Source: Pedobacter petrophilus
GTDB lineage: Bacteria > Bacteroidota > Bacteroidia > Sphingobacteriales > Sphingobacteriaceae
Direction of reading: 5' to 3'
Length of the DNA: 64,000 nt
Assembly (NCBI RefSeq): GCF_009674725.1
Contig: NZ_WKKH01000002.1
Span: 177,221-241,220, forward strand
Under the pieces are notes generated by a model that did no database searches, was not told where the DNA came from, and saw nothing but the letters and a program-made list of their open reading frames with translations. The position numbers were made by a program, and so were the translations under genes. Of the stretch, positions 18,932-27,291 are shown piece after piece (positions within the stretch are counted from its first letter, which is position 1; the number at the start of each line of letters is the position of its first letter).

Positions 18932-18951
18932 ATTTGCTAGCCAAAGCAAAT
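18932..18951. promoter_or_regulatory. Short dyad overlapping a -7-like box
   Basis: ATTTGCT (18932-18938) and AGCAAAT (18945-18951) are exact inverted copies, ending 4 bases before the PIG-L ATG. The left arm overlaps CATATTTG, a 7-of-8 match to the -7 box. It could be an operator for the divergent pair PIG-L/NtrC-type regulator, but the evidence is only symmetry and position. Confidence 0.3.
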
Positions 18952-18955
18952 TCTA

Positions 18956-21424
18956 ATGTTCAAAAGACTAACCCTTATATTCACCCTTTGTATTTTTGTA
19001 AATTTCTGTTTTGCCCAACAAGTTAGGCCAGCAAAATCTTCAGAAATTTACCGGGAGCTGAAAACGCTTAAGCATCTCCCGAAGGTGCTTTATCTGGCTG
19101 CCCACCCAGACGATGAAAATACAGGTTTACTTTCCTGGCTAATTAATGAGCAAAATGTAGAAACCGGTTATCTATCGCTGACAAGAGGAGATGGCGGACA
19201 AAATTTATTGGGTACCGAACAAGGTGCTGCCCTGGGTTTGATCAGAACGCACGAACTTTTAGAAGCACGTAAGCTGGATGGTGCACAGCAGTTTTTTACA
19301 CGTGCCATTGACTTTGGCTTCTCAAAAAATATAGATTATACCTTTAAACAATGGGACGCAGATAGCATTACTGCTGATGTGGTTTGGGTAATTAGAAAAT
19401 TCAGGCCAGATGTGATTATCTGTCGGTTTCCACCAACAGCTGCGGCCGGGCACGGACAACACGCGGCTTCAGCGGTAGTGGCAGAAAAGGCATTTAAACT
19501 CGCCGGAGATAAAACTGCTTTCCCCGGTCAGCTTAAATATGTTAATGTTTGGCAGCCCAAAAGATTGGTTTGGAATACTTTTCGTTTTGGCTCGGTAAAT
19601 ACCACAGCCGAAAACCAAATGAAAGCAACAGTTGGTCAGTATGACGCCCAATTGGGAATGGGTTACGGTGAGTTGGCTGGTTTAAGCCGGAGTTTACATA
19701 AAAGTCAGGGTGCAGGTACACAATCCGTAGCTGGGGTGAGAACAGAATATTTTACACCAGTTTTAGGCGATCCGGCTAAAGGTTCATTGTTTGATAGAAT
19801 TCCCATGAACTGGTCTGAAAAAGGTGTGAATGATTTGGATGAATTGATCGATATTGTGCTTTTGTCTTTCGATTATAACCATCCTGATAAGAGTTTACAT
19901 AGCCTGCTCATGTTGCGCAAAAAGATTTCGGAGTTGCAAGATCCAAACCTCAGAAAAGATAAATCAGCTGCAATTGATCATATCATTTTAAGCTGTACAG
20001 GTTTTATGGGTGAAGTGGTAACCAACCAGGCAGAAGCCATAGCAGGTAACAGTTATAATTTCCGTTTAAATGTGATTGCAAGATCTGCTGCTCCGGTATT
20101 GCTGGAGCAGGTAAACTGGATTAATCAGACTGATAATCTAAACCGGAAAGTTTCCGGAGATTCATTACTAACCATCGAACGTAAAATTCAAATTCCGGCA
20201 GGAGCAGCTTTAACAGAACCTTACTGGTTGGAAAAAACCGCAAAAAATGCCGCTACCTTTAGTGTAGCGAATGATACCTTAATTGGTTTAGCCGAAAACG
20301 AGTCTGTATTAAATGTTACATTGGCACTTAAAATCGGGACGGAGAAATTTACCGTGAAACTGCCGCTATCTTTTAAAAAGTTAGATCCGGTTAAAGGTGA
20401 TGTGGTAGAGCAGCTCAGAATTGTTCCTGCGCTCGACTTAAGTTTTGCTGAGCCTGTTTATTTCGCTAAAGAGAAGGAGGGATTATCAGTTACTTTACGC
20501 TTAAAAGCTAATCAAAATATCAATTATGGAAGTGTAAGTTTCAAAATAGGAAACAGTACTCTCAAAACCTTTACCGGAATTAATTTGCCGGAAAATACCG
20601 TTACCATTAAAGATTTTTTAATTCCTGCGGAAGATTTATCGAAAATTAAAACCAGTCAGAATAAGCTGGAGGCGGTTTTTTCTGCAGAGAACAACGCTTT
20701 CAATAAAGGACAGGTATTGATTCAGTATCCTCATTTACCTTCCCTACAATATTTTGTACCGGCGGCTACCTGGCTGTTAAAAGGTGATGTAAAAGTCCTT
20801 GCTAAAAAAGTAGGTTATATTCAGGGTGCGGGCGATTTAATTCCAGGGTTTTTACGTCAGGCTGGTTTGCAGGTTGATGTGTTAACGGAAGCAGATATTC
20901 TTAATCCTTTAAAGCTTGCCACTTATGATGCTGTTGTAACCGGTGTCAGGGTAATTAACACAGAAAAGCGAATCAAAAACTGGCAACCTGCTTTAAAAAG
21001 CTATGTGGAAAATGGGGGAACTATTGTGATGCAATACAACACCACCCAGGATATGGCGCTAACAGATTTTGGTATTTATCCTTTTAGTATCAGCGGAAAA
21101 AGGGTTACTGAAGAAAATGCTGTAGTTAAATTCCTGATTCCAAATCATAAATTGTTAAACTATCCGAATAAAATTACTGCAGCAGACTTTAATGGCTGGG
21201 TGCAGGAGCGTGGGGCTTATTTTCCGGATAAATGGGATGATAAATATGAACCACTTTTTGAAATGAACGATACCGGAGAAGAGCCTTTAAAAGGATCAAC
21301 GTTGTATGCGAAGTACGGAAAAGGTAACTTTATTTATTCGCCGTTGGCATTTTTCAGGCAGTTGCCTGCTGGCAATGTTGGGGCAACAAGGTTGTTTTTT
21401 AACTTTATATCGGCTGGTAAATAG
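18956..21424 (+). CDS. PIG-L/LmbE family deacetylase, large exported form
   Basis: 822 residues with a signal peptide (LTLIFTLCIFVNFCFAQ). The N-terminal PIG-L domain has the zinc motif AHPDDE (LYLAAHPDDENTGLL) and the downstream GHGQHAASAVV histidines. It is followed by beta-sandwich regions and a C-terminal region reminiscent of a class I glutamine-amidotransferase-like (ThuA-type) fold (LATYDAVVTGVRVINT...). PIG-L enzymes remove N-acetyl groups from GlcNAc-containing or related substrates; the substrate here is unknown. It faces a Na+/solute symporter gene and a DUF2911 gene downstream, an association I recall from other Bacteroidota, with a PIN TA pair between them. Confidence 0.9.
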   Translation: MFKRLTLIFTLCIFVNFCFAQQVRPAKSSEIYRELKTLKHLPKVLYLAAHPDDENTGLLSWLINEQNVETGYLSLTRGDGGQNLLGTEQGAALGLIRTHELLEARKLDGAQQFFTRAIDFGFSKNIDYTFKQWDADSITADVVWVIRKFRPDVIICRFPPTAAAGHGQHAASAVVAEKAFKLAGDKTAFPGQLKYVNVWQPKRLVWNTFRFGSVNTTAENQMKATVGQYDAQLGMGYGELAGLSRSLHKSQGAGTQSVAGVRTEYFTPVLGDPAKGSLFDRIPMNWSEKGVNDLDELIDIVLLSFDYNHPDKSLHSLLMLRKKISELQDPNLRKDKSAAIDHIILSCTGFMGEVVTNQAEAIAGNSYNFRLNVIARSAAPVLLEQVNWINQTDNLNRKVSGDSLLTIERKIQIPAGAALTEPYWLEKTAKNAATFSVANDTLIGLAENESVLNVTLALKIGTEKFTVKLPLSFKKLDPVKGDVVEQLRIVPALDLSFAEPVYFAKEKEGLSVTLRLKANQNINYGSVSFKIGNSTLKTFTGINLPENTVTIKDFLIPAEDLSKIKTSQNKLEAVFSAENNAFNKGQVLIQYPHLPSLQYFVPAATWLLKGDVKVLAKKVGYIQGAGDLIPGFLRQAGLQVDVLTEADILNPLKLATYDAVVTGVRVINTEKRIKNWQPALKSYVENGGTIVMQYNTTQDMALTDFGIYPFSISGKRVTEENAVVKFLIPNHKLLNYPNKITAADFNGWVQERGAYFPDKWDDKYEPLFEMNDTGEEPLKGSTLYAKYGKGNFIYSPLAFFRQLPAGNVGATRLFFNFISAGK

Positions 21425-21468
21425 GCATTTTAGTAGTAATAATTAATTCTTTTCATTAAATTTGAAAT

Positions 21469-21690
21469 ATGGATACTATGCGAATTGATATATTAAACCC
21501 TAAAGCTACCAGGCTTTTAAAAGACTTGGCTGCCTTAAATCTTATCGCAATTCAAGATACTTCTAAAAATGGTTTTGCAGATATCCTTAAAAAACTGAGG
21601 TCTAAATCTAAATCGGTCCCTACAATTGAAGAAATTACCAATGAGGTGGAAATAGTACGATTTAAGCGTTATGCAAAATCAGAAAAGTAG
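21469..21690 (+). CDS. Antitoxin of the PIN toxin pair
   Basis: 73 residues (70 if the second ATG at 21478 is used, giving MRIDILNPKATRLLKDLAAL). The N-terminal helical segment is typical of short antitoxins that precede PIN toxins in Bacteroidota. The C-terminus is basic (VRFKRYAKSEK). It overlaps the PIN gene by 20 bases, which supports coupling. I see no certain DNA-binding fold. The call depends on context. Confidence 0.78.
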   Translation: MDTMRIDILNPKATRLLKDLAALNLIAIQDTSKNGFADILKKLRSKSKSVPTIEEITNEVEIVRFKRYAKSEK

Positions 21691-22105
21691 AATTATTATT
21701 GATACTAATCTTTGGATTAGCTTTTTAATTACTAAAGACTTCTCTAAACTCGACGAAATCATCTTTTCAAAAAAAGCTGTTTTAATTTTTAGCAAGGAAT
21801 TATTAAATGAATTTTTGGAGGTGGTTAAACGACCAAAACTTCGCAGGTATTTTCAGATTCAAGATTTAGAAGAATTACTGGAAACAATAGACGAGTATGC
21901 AGAATTTGTTAAAGTTAAAACGGAGATAAATCTTTGCAGAGATGAAAAAGACAATTTTCTGCTTTCTTTAGCCGTAGATGGTCATGTAGATTTTCTATTA
22001 ACTGGAGATAAAGATTTACTAATCTTAAACTACATTGAAAAAACTAAAATTACTATGATCTCCAGGTTTATGGAAGAAGATTTTATACAAATCGTGGAGA
22101 AATAA
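21671..22105 (+). CDS. PIN-domain toxin (putative endoribonuclease)
   Basis: 144 residues. The PIN fold acidic residues are visible: Asp in RIIIDTNLWISFL, Glu in KELLNEFLEVVKRPKL, Asp in LCRDEKDNFLLSLAV, and Asp in FLLTGDKDLLIL. This is the layout of the COG1569 group of TA-associated PIN proteins, which cleave RNA. It starts inside the antitoxin gene (20-base overlap). It interrupts the PIG-L to symporter order and is probably a laterally acquired module. Confidence 0.92.
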   Translation: MQNQKSRIIIDTNLWISFLITKDFSKLDEIIFSKKAVLIFSKELLNEFLEVVKRPKLRRYFQIQDLEELLETIDEYAEFVKVKTEINLCRDEKDNFLLSLAVDGHVDFLLTGDKDLLILNYIEKTKITMISRFMEEDFIQIVEK

Positions 22106-22120
22106 CTTTTGTTGAAATAA

Positions 22121-22225
22121 ATGAAAAATCAGCTCAAAAACTGGAACGCCTGGTATATTTTACTTGCACTCGCGTTGGTATTCCAGATAGTATTTTATTA
22201 TTTTTTTACTAAATATTGGGCATGA
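22121..22225 (+). CDS. 34-residue membrane micropeptide coupled to the SSS symporter
   Basis: 34 codons with one membrane helix: a polar start (KNQLKNWNAWY), then a hydrophobic stretch ILLALALVFQIVFYYFF, ending TKYWA. Its TGA overlaps the symporter ATG as ATGA (22222-22225), the classic translational-coupling arrangement. I do not recognise a named family. Position and size recall the small membrane partners (for example DUF4212/DUF3311-type) encoded before some SSS transporters, but it is much shorter. It is likely a small accessory subunit. Confidence 0.7.
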   Translation: MKNQLKNWNAWYILLALALVFQIVFYYFFTKYWA

Positions 22226-23913
22226 GTACTATCGATTGGTGCGTACTCATTTTTACCTTATCAGCCGTTGTGGTTTACGGAGTTTTCATCGGCCGCGGCC
22301 AAAAAAGTAACGAATCTTATTTAAAAGCAGATAGTAAAATGCCCTGGTACATTGTGTTGCTGGGCATTATGGCTACACAAGCAAGTGCCATTACTTTTTT
22401 ATCAGCTCCCGGGCAAGCCTATACCGATGGAATGCGCTTTGTGCAATATTATTTTGGTTTGCCATTGGCGATGATTGTGATTTGCATTACTTTCATTCCA
22501 ATATTTCAAAGGCTAAATGTTTACACCGCTTATGAGTATTTGGAAAACCGATTTGATAAAAAAACAAGAGTTTTAACTTCTTTGCTTTTTTTGTTTTCCA
22601 GAGGCTTATCTACCGGGATCAGCATTTATGCACCGAGTATAATTTTATCAAGCGCATTAAACTGGAACATTTATTTAACAAATGTTTTAACCGGTGGGAT
22701 TCTTTTAATTTACACCTATGTTGGTGGCGCCAAAGCCATTGCCCACACGCAAAAATTACAGTTTTTAATCATATTAGGCACCATAGCTTTTGCAGGTTAC
22801 TTATTGGTGCAAAATATGCCAAATGGAGTTGGATTTAGCGATGCGCTTTATCTCGCCGGCAAATCCGGGAAACTAAATGTCATTACCACAGACTTCGATT
22901 GGAAAGATAAATACAACATTTGGAGTGGATTAATTGGTGGTTTTTTTCTGGCGCTTTCTTACTTTGGTACCGATCAAAGCCAGGTAGGGCGATACATCAC
23001 TGCAAAAGATAATACCAATGCAAAGATGGGTTTATTGTTAAATGGTTTGGTTAAAATACCGATGCAATTTGCCATTCTTTTAATTGGTGCATTGCTGTTT
23101 GCTTTCTTTTCGTTAAAACCAGCACCCATTTATTTTAATGAGCGATCGTACCAATATCTAAAAGAAACAAAGCCAGAGCAGGCGGCAGTTTTTGAGAAGG
23201 AACATCAGGCTTTGGCTAAGAAATTCAATTATCAGTCTCAGGCTATCCTGGCACAAAGAGAAAGTCATTCACCTAACTTAAATACATCCATTGCAAATTT
23301 CAAAGCCACTCAAAATGATGTTAAAGCATTACATGGCAGGGTGGAAGAGGCTATTAATCAATCTAATTTCAATGCAGAAAAAACAGATACCAATTATATC
23401 TTTCTCTATTTTGTAAAGAGTACGTTGCCCGTTGGGATGATAGGATTATTATTTGCAGTAATTTTTCTGGCAAGTTGGGGCTCTATTTCTGCAGCGTTAA
23501 ACTCATTGGCATCTTCCTCATTAAAGGATGTACATTTAATTTTCAGTAAAAAGGAAATTGATGATGCAACAGAATTGAAATATAGCAGATTGCATACCCT
23601 GGCCTGGGGGATATTTTCTATCGCAGTAGCCATGTTCGCCACACAAATGGGTTCGCTGATTGAAGCCGTAAATGTGTTGGGTTCACTTTTCTACGGACCA
23701 ATTCTGGGTATTTTCCTGGTGGCATTTTATTTTAAGAAGATAGATGGTGCTCTGGTATTTATTTCTGCCATCTTATCAGAAATTGCCGTAGTTGCCGTTT
23801 ATGAATTCGATATTGTCTCTTTTCTCTGGTTAAATGTAATCGGAGCGGCTGCGGTAATCATTTTTTCGACTTTAGGATTATTATTTTATCGCCCCAAAGC
23901 ACTAAATTCGTAA
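22222..23913 (+). CDS. Sodium:solute symporter (SSS family)
   Basis: 563 residues with about 13 predicted membrane helices. SSS features include the early YLKADSKMPWYIVLLGIMATQASAITFLS segment (read from ~residue 33), the GYL-type TYVGGAKAIAHTQKLQ and the SYFGTDQSQVGRYI signature. A large soluble loop (~305-385) is seen before the last helices. It would import an organic solute with Na+; the substrate is unknown and may be a sugar or amino sugar given the PIG-L neighbour. The start ATG at 22222 overlaps the micropeptide stop; the in-frame TTG at 22216 is less likely. Confidence 0.93.
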   Translation: MSTIDWCVLIFTLSAVVVYGVFIGRGQKSNESYLKADSKMPWYIVLLGIMATQASAITFLSAPGQAYTDGMRFVQYYFGLPLAMIVICITFIPIFQRLNVYTAYEYLENRFDKKTRVLTSLLFLFSRGLSTGISIYAPSIILSSALNWNIYLTNVLTGGILLIYTYVGGAKAIAHTQKLQFLIILGTIAFAGYLLVQNMPNGVGFSDALYLAGKSGKLNVITTDFDWKDKYNIWSGLIGGFFLALSYFGTDQSQVGRYITAKDNTNAKMGLLLNGLVKIPMQFAILLIGALLFAFFSLKPAPIYFNERSYQYLKETKPEQAAVFEKEHQALAKKFNYQSQAILAQRESHSPNLNTSIANFKATQNDVKALHGRVEEAINQSNFNAEKTDTNYIFLYFVKSTLPVGMIGLLFAVIFLASWGSISAALNSLASSSLKDVHLIFSKKEIDDATELKYSRLHTLAWGIFSIAVAMFATQMGSLIEAVNVLGSLFYGPILGIFLVAFYFKKIDGALVFISAILSEIAVVAVYEFDIVSFLWLNVIGAAAVIIFSTLGLLFYRPKALNS

Positions 23914-23949
23914 AGTCAAAAAACAACAAAAACAAATAATTATACTAAT

Positions 23950-24468
23950 ATGAAAACGATCATTAAATCTATTACATTGCTTTTAACGGCAATAACGGTC
24001 TCAACCAGTGCAATGGCACAGGAAGCTCAGCCAAAACCAAGTCCGGCAGCTACTGCAACCGGAAAAGTAAAAGGGGCAACCATCACCATCAACTACAGCA
24101 GTCCGGCAGTAAAAGGGCGTAAAATTTTTGGCGGCTTAGAGGCATACGATAAAGTTTGGCGTGCAGGTGCAAATGAAGCTACAGTTTTTGAAACTGATAA
24201 AGATATTATGGTAGAAGGAAAACCATTAGCAGCTGGAAAATATAGTTTCTTTTTAGTTCCTAAAGAAAGCGGAACCTGGACAGCTGTTTTTAACAAAGAG
24301 CCAAAACAATGGGGTGCTTATAAATATGAAGAAGCTAAAGATGCTTTACGTGTTGATGTTAAAGTAAAACCATTAAAAGCGACTCAAGAGCGTTTAGTCT
24401 ACAAAATCACTAAAGCAGGTTTCTCTTTAGATTGGGATAAGGTTTCTGTTCCTGTATCAATTAAATAA
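23950..24468 (+). CDS. DUF2911 family periplasmic protein
   Basis: 172 residues with a signal peptide ([17 protein letters not shown]). The body matches DUF2911: [50 protein letters not shown] and [21 protein letters not shown]. The family is common in Bacteroidota, has no assigned function and is predicted to be a small beta-rich exported protein. It follows the symporter after 36 bases on the same strand and ends in a clear terminator, so it likely shares that operon. Confidence 0.92.
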   Translation: MKTIIKSITLLLTAITVSTSAMAQEAQPKPSPAATATGKVKGATITINYSSPAVKGRKIFGGLEAYDKVWRAGANEATVFETDKDIMVEGKPLAAGKYSFFLVPKESGTWTAVFNKEPKQWGAYKYEEAKDALRVDVKVKPLKATQERLVYKITKAGFSLDWDKVSVPVSIK

Positions 24469-24490
24469 GAAAATTACAATCATTTTAAAA

Positions 24491-24518
24491 GCCATTCCGA
24501 TTTCGGAATGGCTTTTTT
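24491..24518 (+). terminator. Intrinsic terminator after DUF2911 gene
   Basis: A GCCATTCCGA/TCGGAATGGC stem (24491-24512) is followed by six T. It closes the PIN-symporter-DUF2911 transcript. Confidence 0.88.
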
Positions 24519-24567
24519 GTTGCCAGATGTATTTGTAAAGAAAAGATAACATAACCCTAACTTCATT

Positions 24568-24584
24568 CTAAAATATTATTTTAG
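24568..24584. promoter_or_regulatory. Perfect dyad upstream of the GH92 gene
   Basis: CTAAAATA-T-TATTTTAG (24568-24584) is a perfect 8-bp inverted repeat about one centre base, 20 bases before the GH92 ATG. It may be an operator or only AT-rich symmetry. Confidence 0.3.
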
Positions 24585-24604
24585 TCAGATATTAAAACCA
24601 CATA

Positions 24605-26689
24605 ATGAAAATTTTTATCCGACTAATGTCCTGCCTGCTGCTTTCTCAGTTAAACGTTTTAGCTCAGCAAAGTAAAGACAACTTCTCTATTAATGGAAAG
24701 CAACCTGTAGCGTTGGTTAATGTATTTTTGGGTTCTTCAGGAGATCATGGTCAAATGTCACCTGCAGCTTCCTATCCATTTAGCATGTTGAGTATCGGGC
24801 CGCAGACTTATCCAAAAACGCATACGGGTTACGAGCACCTGGCCAAGAAATTTGAAGGCTTTACACATAACCGTTTTGAGGGGGTAGGTTGTCAGGGTTC
24901 TGGAGGAAATATACTAATTAAGCCTTTTCTAGGTGATGATCCTTCGAAAACAGAATTGTTGAAAGTTACAGAAAAGGCTAGTCCGGGTTATTATGCGGTA
25001 GGTTTTGAGAACAAAATAAGCGCCGAATTAAGTGTTCTAGGTAATGCCGGAAAGCATGTTTATCAGTTTCCAAAAGGCAATAAGGGTTTTTATCTGGATC
25101 TAAGCTATGCTTTTAATAATGCGTTTGTGGATGAACAGCATCAGATTAAAGGTAATACGGTTACCGGATGGATTACCTCCAAAACGACCTGCAGCGTCGG
25201 GAAATATAAAATCTATTATTCGCTATCTGTAGTAGATGGAGTCTCGTGGAAAGATAATGGCAATCATCAGTTGGTGCTGATGCTTCCTGAAGACGCTGTT
25301 GTTGCAGAAATTAATGTGGCCTTATCGTCTGTCAGTGCAGAAGCGGCAGCATCAGCAATTAACAAAAACTCATTTGATCAATTTAAATTGCAAAGTGCGA
25401 TAGATTGGAACCGGAATTTAAAAAAGATTGAAGTGAAGGGCAATGTAACAGATGCGAGGTTGTTTTATTCGCTCTTGTACCGCACCATGCAATCGCCATA
25501 CGTAATTTCGGAGAAGAACGGGCAGTATAGAAACACGAAAGGAGACCTTAAGAAAGATAAACAAGTGCATTATAATGGATGGGCCATCTGGGATAATTAC
25601 CGCACTCAATTGCCTTTGTTATCTCTCATTAATCAAAGTGAATATGCAGGAATGGTATCATCGATCGCTGAACTATACGAGTCGGGCAAAAAGGATTATG
25701 CGGGGCAGAATGAGCCTTCCAATACCGTCCGTTCTGAGCATGCCATTGTGGTGCTTTTAGATGCTTACCGGAAAGGTTATCCGGTTGATTTCAAAAAAAT
25801 AGCAGACTCGCTGGTTAAGGAAGTAAATGGTTTGGATTATAAATCGCCGGATAAAGCTTTAGAAACAAGTTATGATCATTGGGCTTTAGCAGAGATATTT
25901 GCCATTTTAAAAAATAAAGAGCGGGCTGATTTTTATAAAAATAAGGCTTTGGAATACCGGAAATACTGGAATAAAGATTTCAAAGATTTAAATAAGAATG
26001 ATGTAGACCGGATGCAGGCCCGGGGTTTATATCAGGGAACCATCTGGCAATATCGCTGGTTTGTACCTTATGATGTTAAAGGATTAATAACGCTAGATGG
26101 TGGGGAAGAAGCTTACCTCGCTCACCTTGATGAATTTTTCGCCAAAGATTTATATAATCATGCCAATGAGCCTGATTTGCAGGTACCATTGATGTATAAC
26201 GTTACCCGGGCGGGTTACAAATCTCAATATTGGATGCATCAGTTAGCTGCAGATACGGTAATTCAGAATTATTTTAATGATAATAGTCGGGGGATTGGTT
26301 CTTACATCGGAAAGATTTATAAAAATGAGCCGGAAGCCTATTTAAGAACAATGGATGATGATGCCGGAGCCATGAGTGCCTGGTATGTTTTTACGGCCAG
26401 TGGGTTTTCTCCGGCCTGCGTAGGGTGGCCAGTGTATTATTTGAATGTTCCTCTGTTCCCTTCTTTAACTTATAACTTACCAAAAGGAAGAACTTTCAAA
26501 ATAGAAACAGAAAATTTTGACCTGAAAAATAAGTATATCCAGGCTGTATTTTTAAATGATAAACCATTCAAAAGGAATTACATTACGCAGGATGAAATCA
26601 ATGCGGGTGGTGTATTAAAAATTGTTTCTGCCGCAGAGCCTGTTAAAGTTTCTGATACGGAGAACTGGATTTCATCCATTGAAAACTAA
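24605..26689 (+). CDS. GH92 family alpha-mannosidase-like hydrolase
   Basis: 694 residues with a signal peptide (LMSCLLLSQLNVLAQ). GH92 landmarks: an N-terminal sandwich beginning VALVNVFLGSSGDHGQMSPAA, YNGWAIWDNYRTQLPLLSLI, the NEP motif expected to hold the catalytic acid (NHANEPDLQVPLMYN), and the acidic DDDAGAMSAWYVF plus PLFPSLTYNL near the end. GH92 enzymes are calcium-dependent inverting exo-alpha-mannosidases acting on glycans in the periplasm or at the surface. Several family residues differ from the best-known members (for example no GTGG before the W-D-x-Y-R segment), so specificity is uncertain. It has no SusCD neighbours. Confidence 0.9.
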   Translation: MKIFIRLMSCLLLSQLNVLAQQSKDNFSINGKQPVALVNVFLGSSGDHGQMSPAASYPFSMLSIGPQTYPKTHTGYEHLAKKFEGFTHNRFEGVGCQGSGGNILIKPFLGDDPSKTELLKVTEKASPGYYAVGFENKISAELSVLGNAGKHVYQFPKGNKGFYLDLSYAFNNAFVDEQHQIKGNTVTGWITSKTTCSVGKYKIYYSLSVVDGVSWKDNGNHQLVLMLPEDAVVAEINVALSSVSAEAAASAINKNSFDQFKLQSAIDWNRNLKKIEVKGNVTDARLFYSLLYRTMQSPYVISEKNGQYRNTKGDLKKDKQVHYNGWAIWDNYRTQLPLLSLINQSEYAGMVSSIAELYESGKKDYAGQNEPSNTVRSEHAIVVLLDAYRKGYPVDFKKIADSLVKEVNGLDYKSPDKALETSYDHWALAEIFAILKNKERADFYKNKALEYRKYWNKDFKDLNKNDVDRMQARGLYQGTIWQYRWFVPYDVKGLITLDGGEEAYLAHLDEFFAKDLYNHANEPDLQVPLMYNVTRAGYKSQYWMHQLAADTVIQNYFNDNSRGIGSYIGKIYKNEPEAYLRTMDDDAGAMSAWYVFTASGFSPACVGWPVYYLNVPLFPSLTYNLPKGRTFKIETENFDLKNKYIQAVFLNDKPFKRNYITQDEINAGGVLKIVSAAEPVKVSDTENWISSIEN

Positions 26690-26760
26690 TTATAAAAATT
26701 ATGTTGAGATGGCAAACATATTTTTAATAGGCATGTTATTCTGATATAAAATTTATTAAC

Positions 26761-26952
26761 ATGGCCCCATTAAAAATAAGCGAAGAACAGCATGCTACGT
26801 TGAGCAATAAAAACACCTCAGAATTATTAAACGATCAATCATTGGAATTACACCCGGAGGCTTATAAAGTTAAAGGTCCTTCACCAGAAAAAATGCAGAG
26901 TGTATCATCATCTTTAAGATCATATGCGCACGGTTTATACGGGTTGTTGTAG
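26761..26952 (+). CDS. Hypothetical small protein (63 residues)
   Basis: 63-residue hydrophilic protein (MAPLKISEEQHATLSNKNTS...) with no signal peptide or membrane span. It ends in a Gly/Tyr/Leu-rich tail (AHGLYGLL). Codon use looks like that of its neighbours, and it has a clean terminator 20 bases after the stop, which argues that it is a real gene. I do not recognise the family. Confidence 0.65.
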   Translation: MAPLKISEEQHATLSNKNTSELLNDQSLELHPEAYKVKGPSPEKMQSVSSSLRSYAHGLYGLL

Positions 26953-26971
26953 ATTTCTCATAACAAAATAG

Positions 26972-27006
26972 AAATGTCTGCTTATCACTAAGCGGACATT
27001 TTTTTT
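26972..27006 (+). terminator. Intrinsic terminator after the 63-residue gene
   Basis: AAATGTCTGCTT / AAGCGGACATTT (one G-T pair, 6-base loop) is followed by a T-run to 27006. Confidence 0.8.
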
Positions 27007-27133
27007 AACCTGAATTTTTGACATTGATGAAGAAGCAAATTCTATTCGCAATACCCGGGCGTTGGCGCACTAAGACTGCCGCAGTATCTTTTGTAGATAG
27101 AATCTTTAATAAACTTAGTTTTCCCCACAAGAA

Positions 27134-27218
27134 TTAAAGTTGTCAAAACTTTGCATCGACTTACAATTCAGCTTTGACAACTTACCAGCGATTTTGATCT
27201 TAAAGTTGTCAAAACTTT
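27134..27218. repeat. AAAGTTGTCAAAACTTT repeat cluster
   Basis: Two identical 19-base copies of TTAAAGTTGTCAAAACTTT (27134-27152 and 27200-27218) flank an inverted, partial copy GCTTTGACAACTTA (27171-27184). Each copy is itself nearly dyad (AAAGTT...AACTTT). The remaining bases between 27007 and 27133 show no gene. Confidence 0.7.
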
Positions 27219-27236
27219 AATCAGCTTATATGATAT

Positions 27237-27270
27237 AAAAAAACCGCTCTGAGATTATTCAGAACGGTTT
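27237..27270 (-). terminator. Terminator of the PorT-like gene
   Basis: A 12-bp stem (27241-27252 with 27259-27270, one mismatch or G-T pair) has on the minus strand a following T-run (complement of the A-run at 27237-27243). It lies 21 bases past the stop codon. Confidence 0.82.
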
Positions 27271-27291
27271 TGACTAAATTTTTAATTTTTC

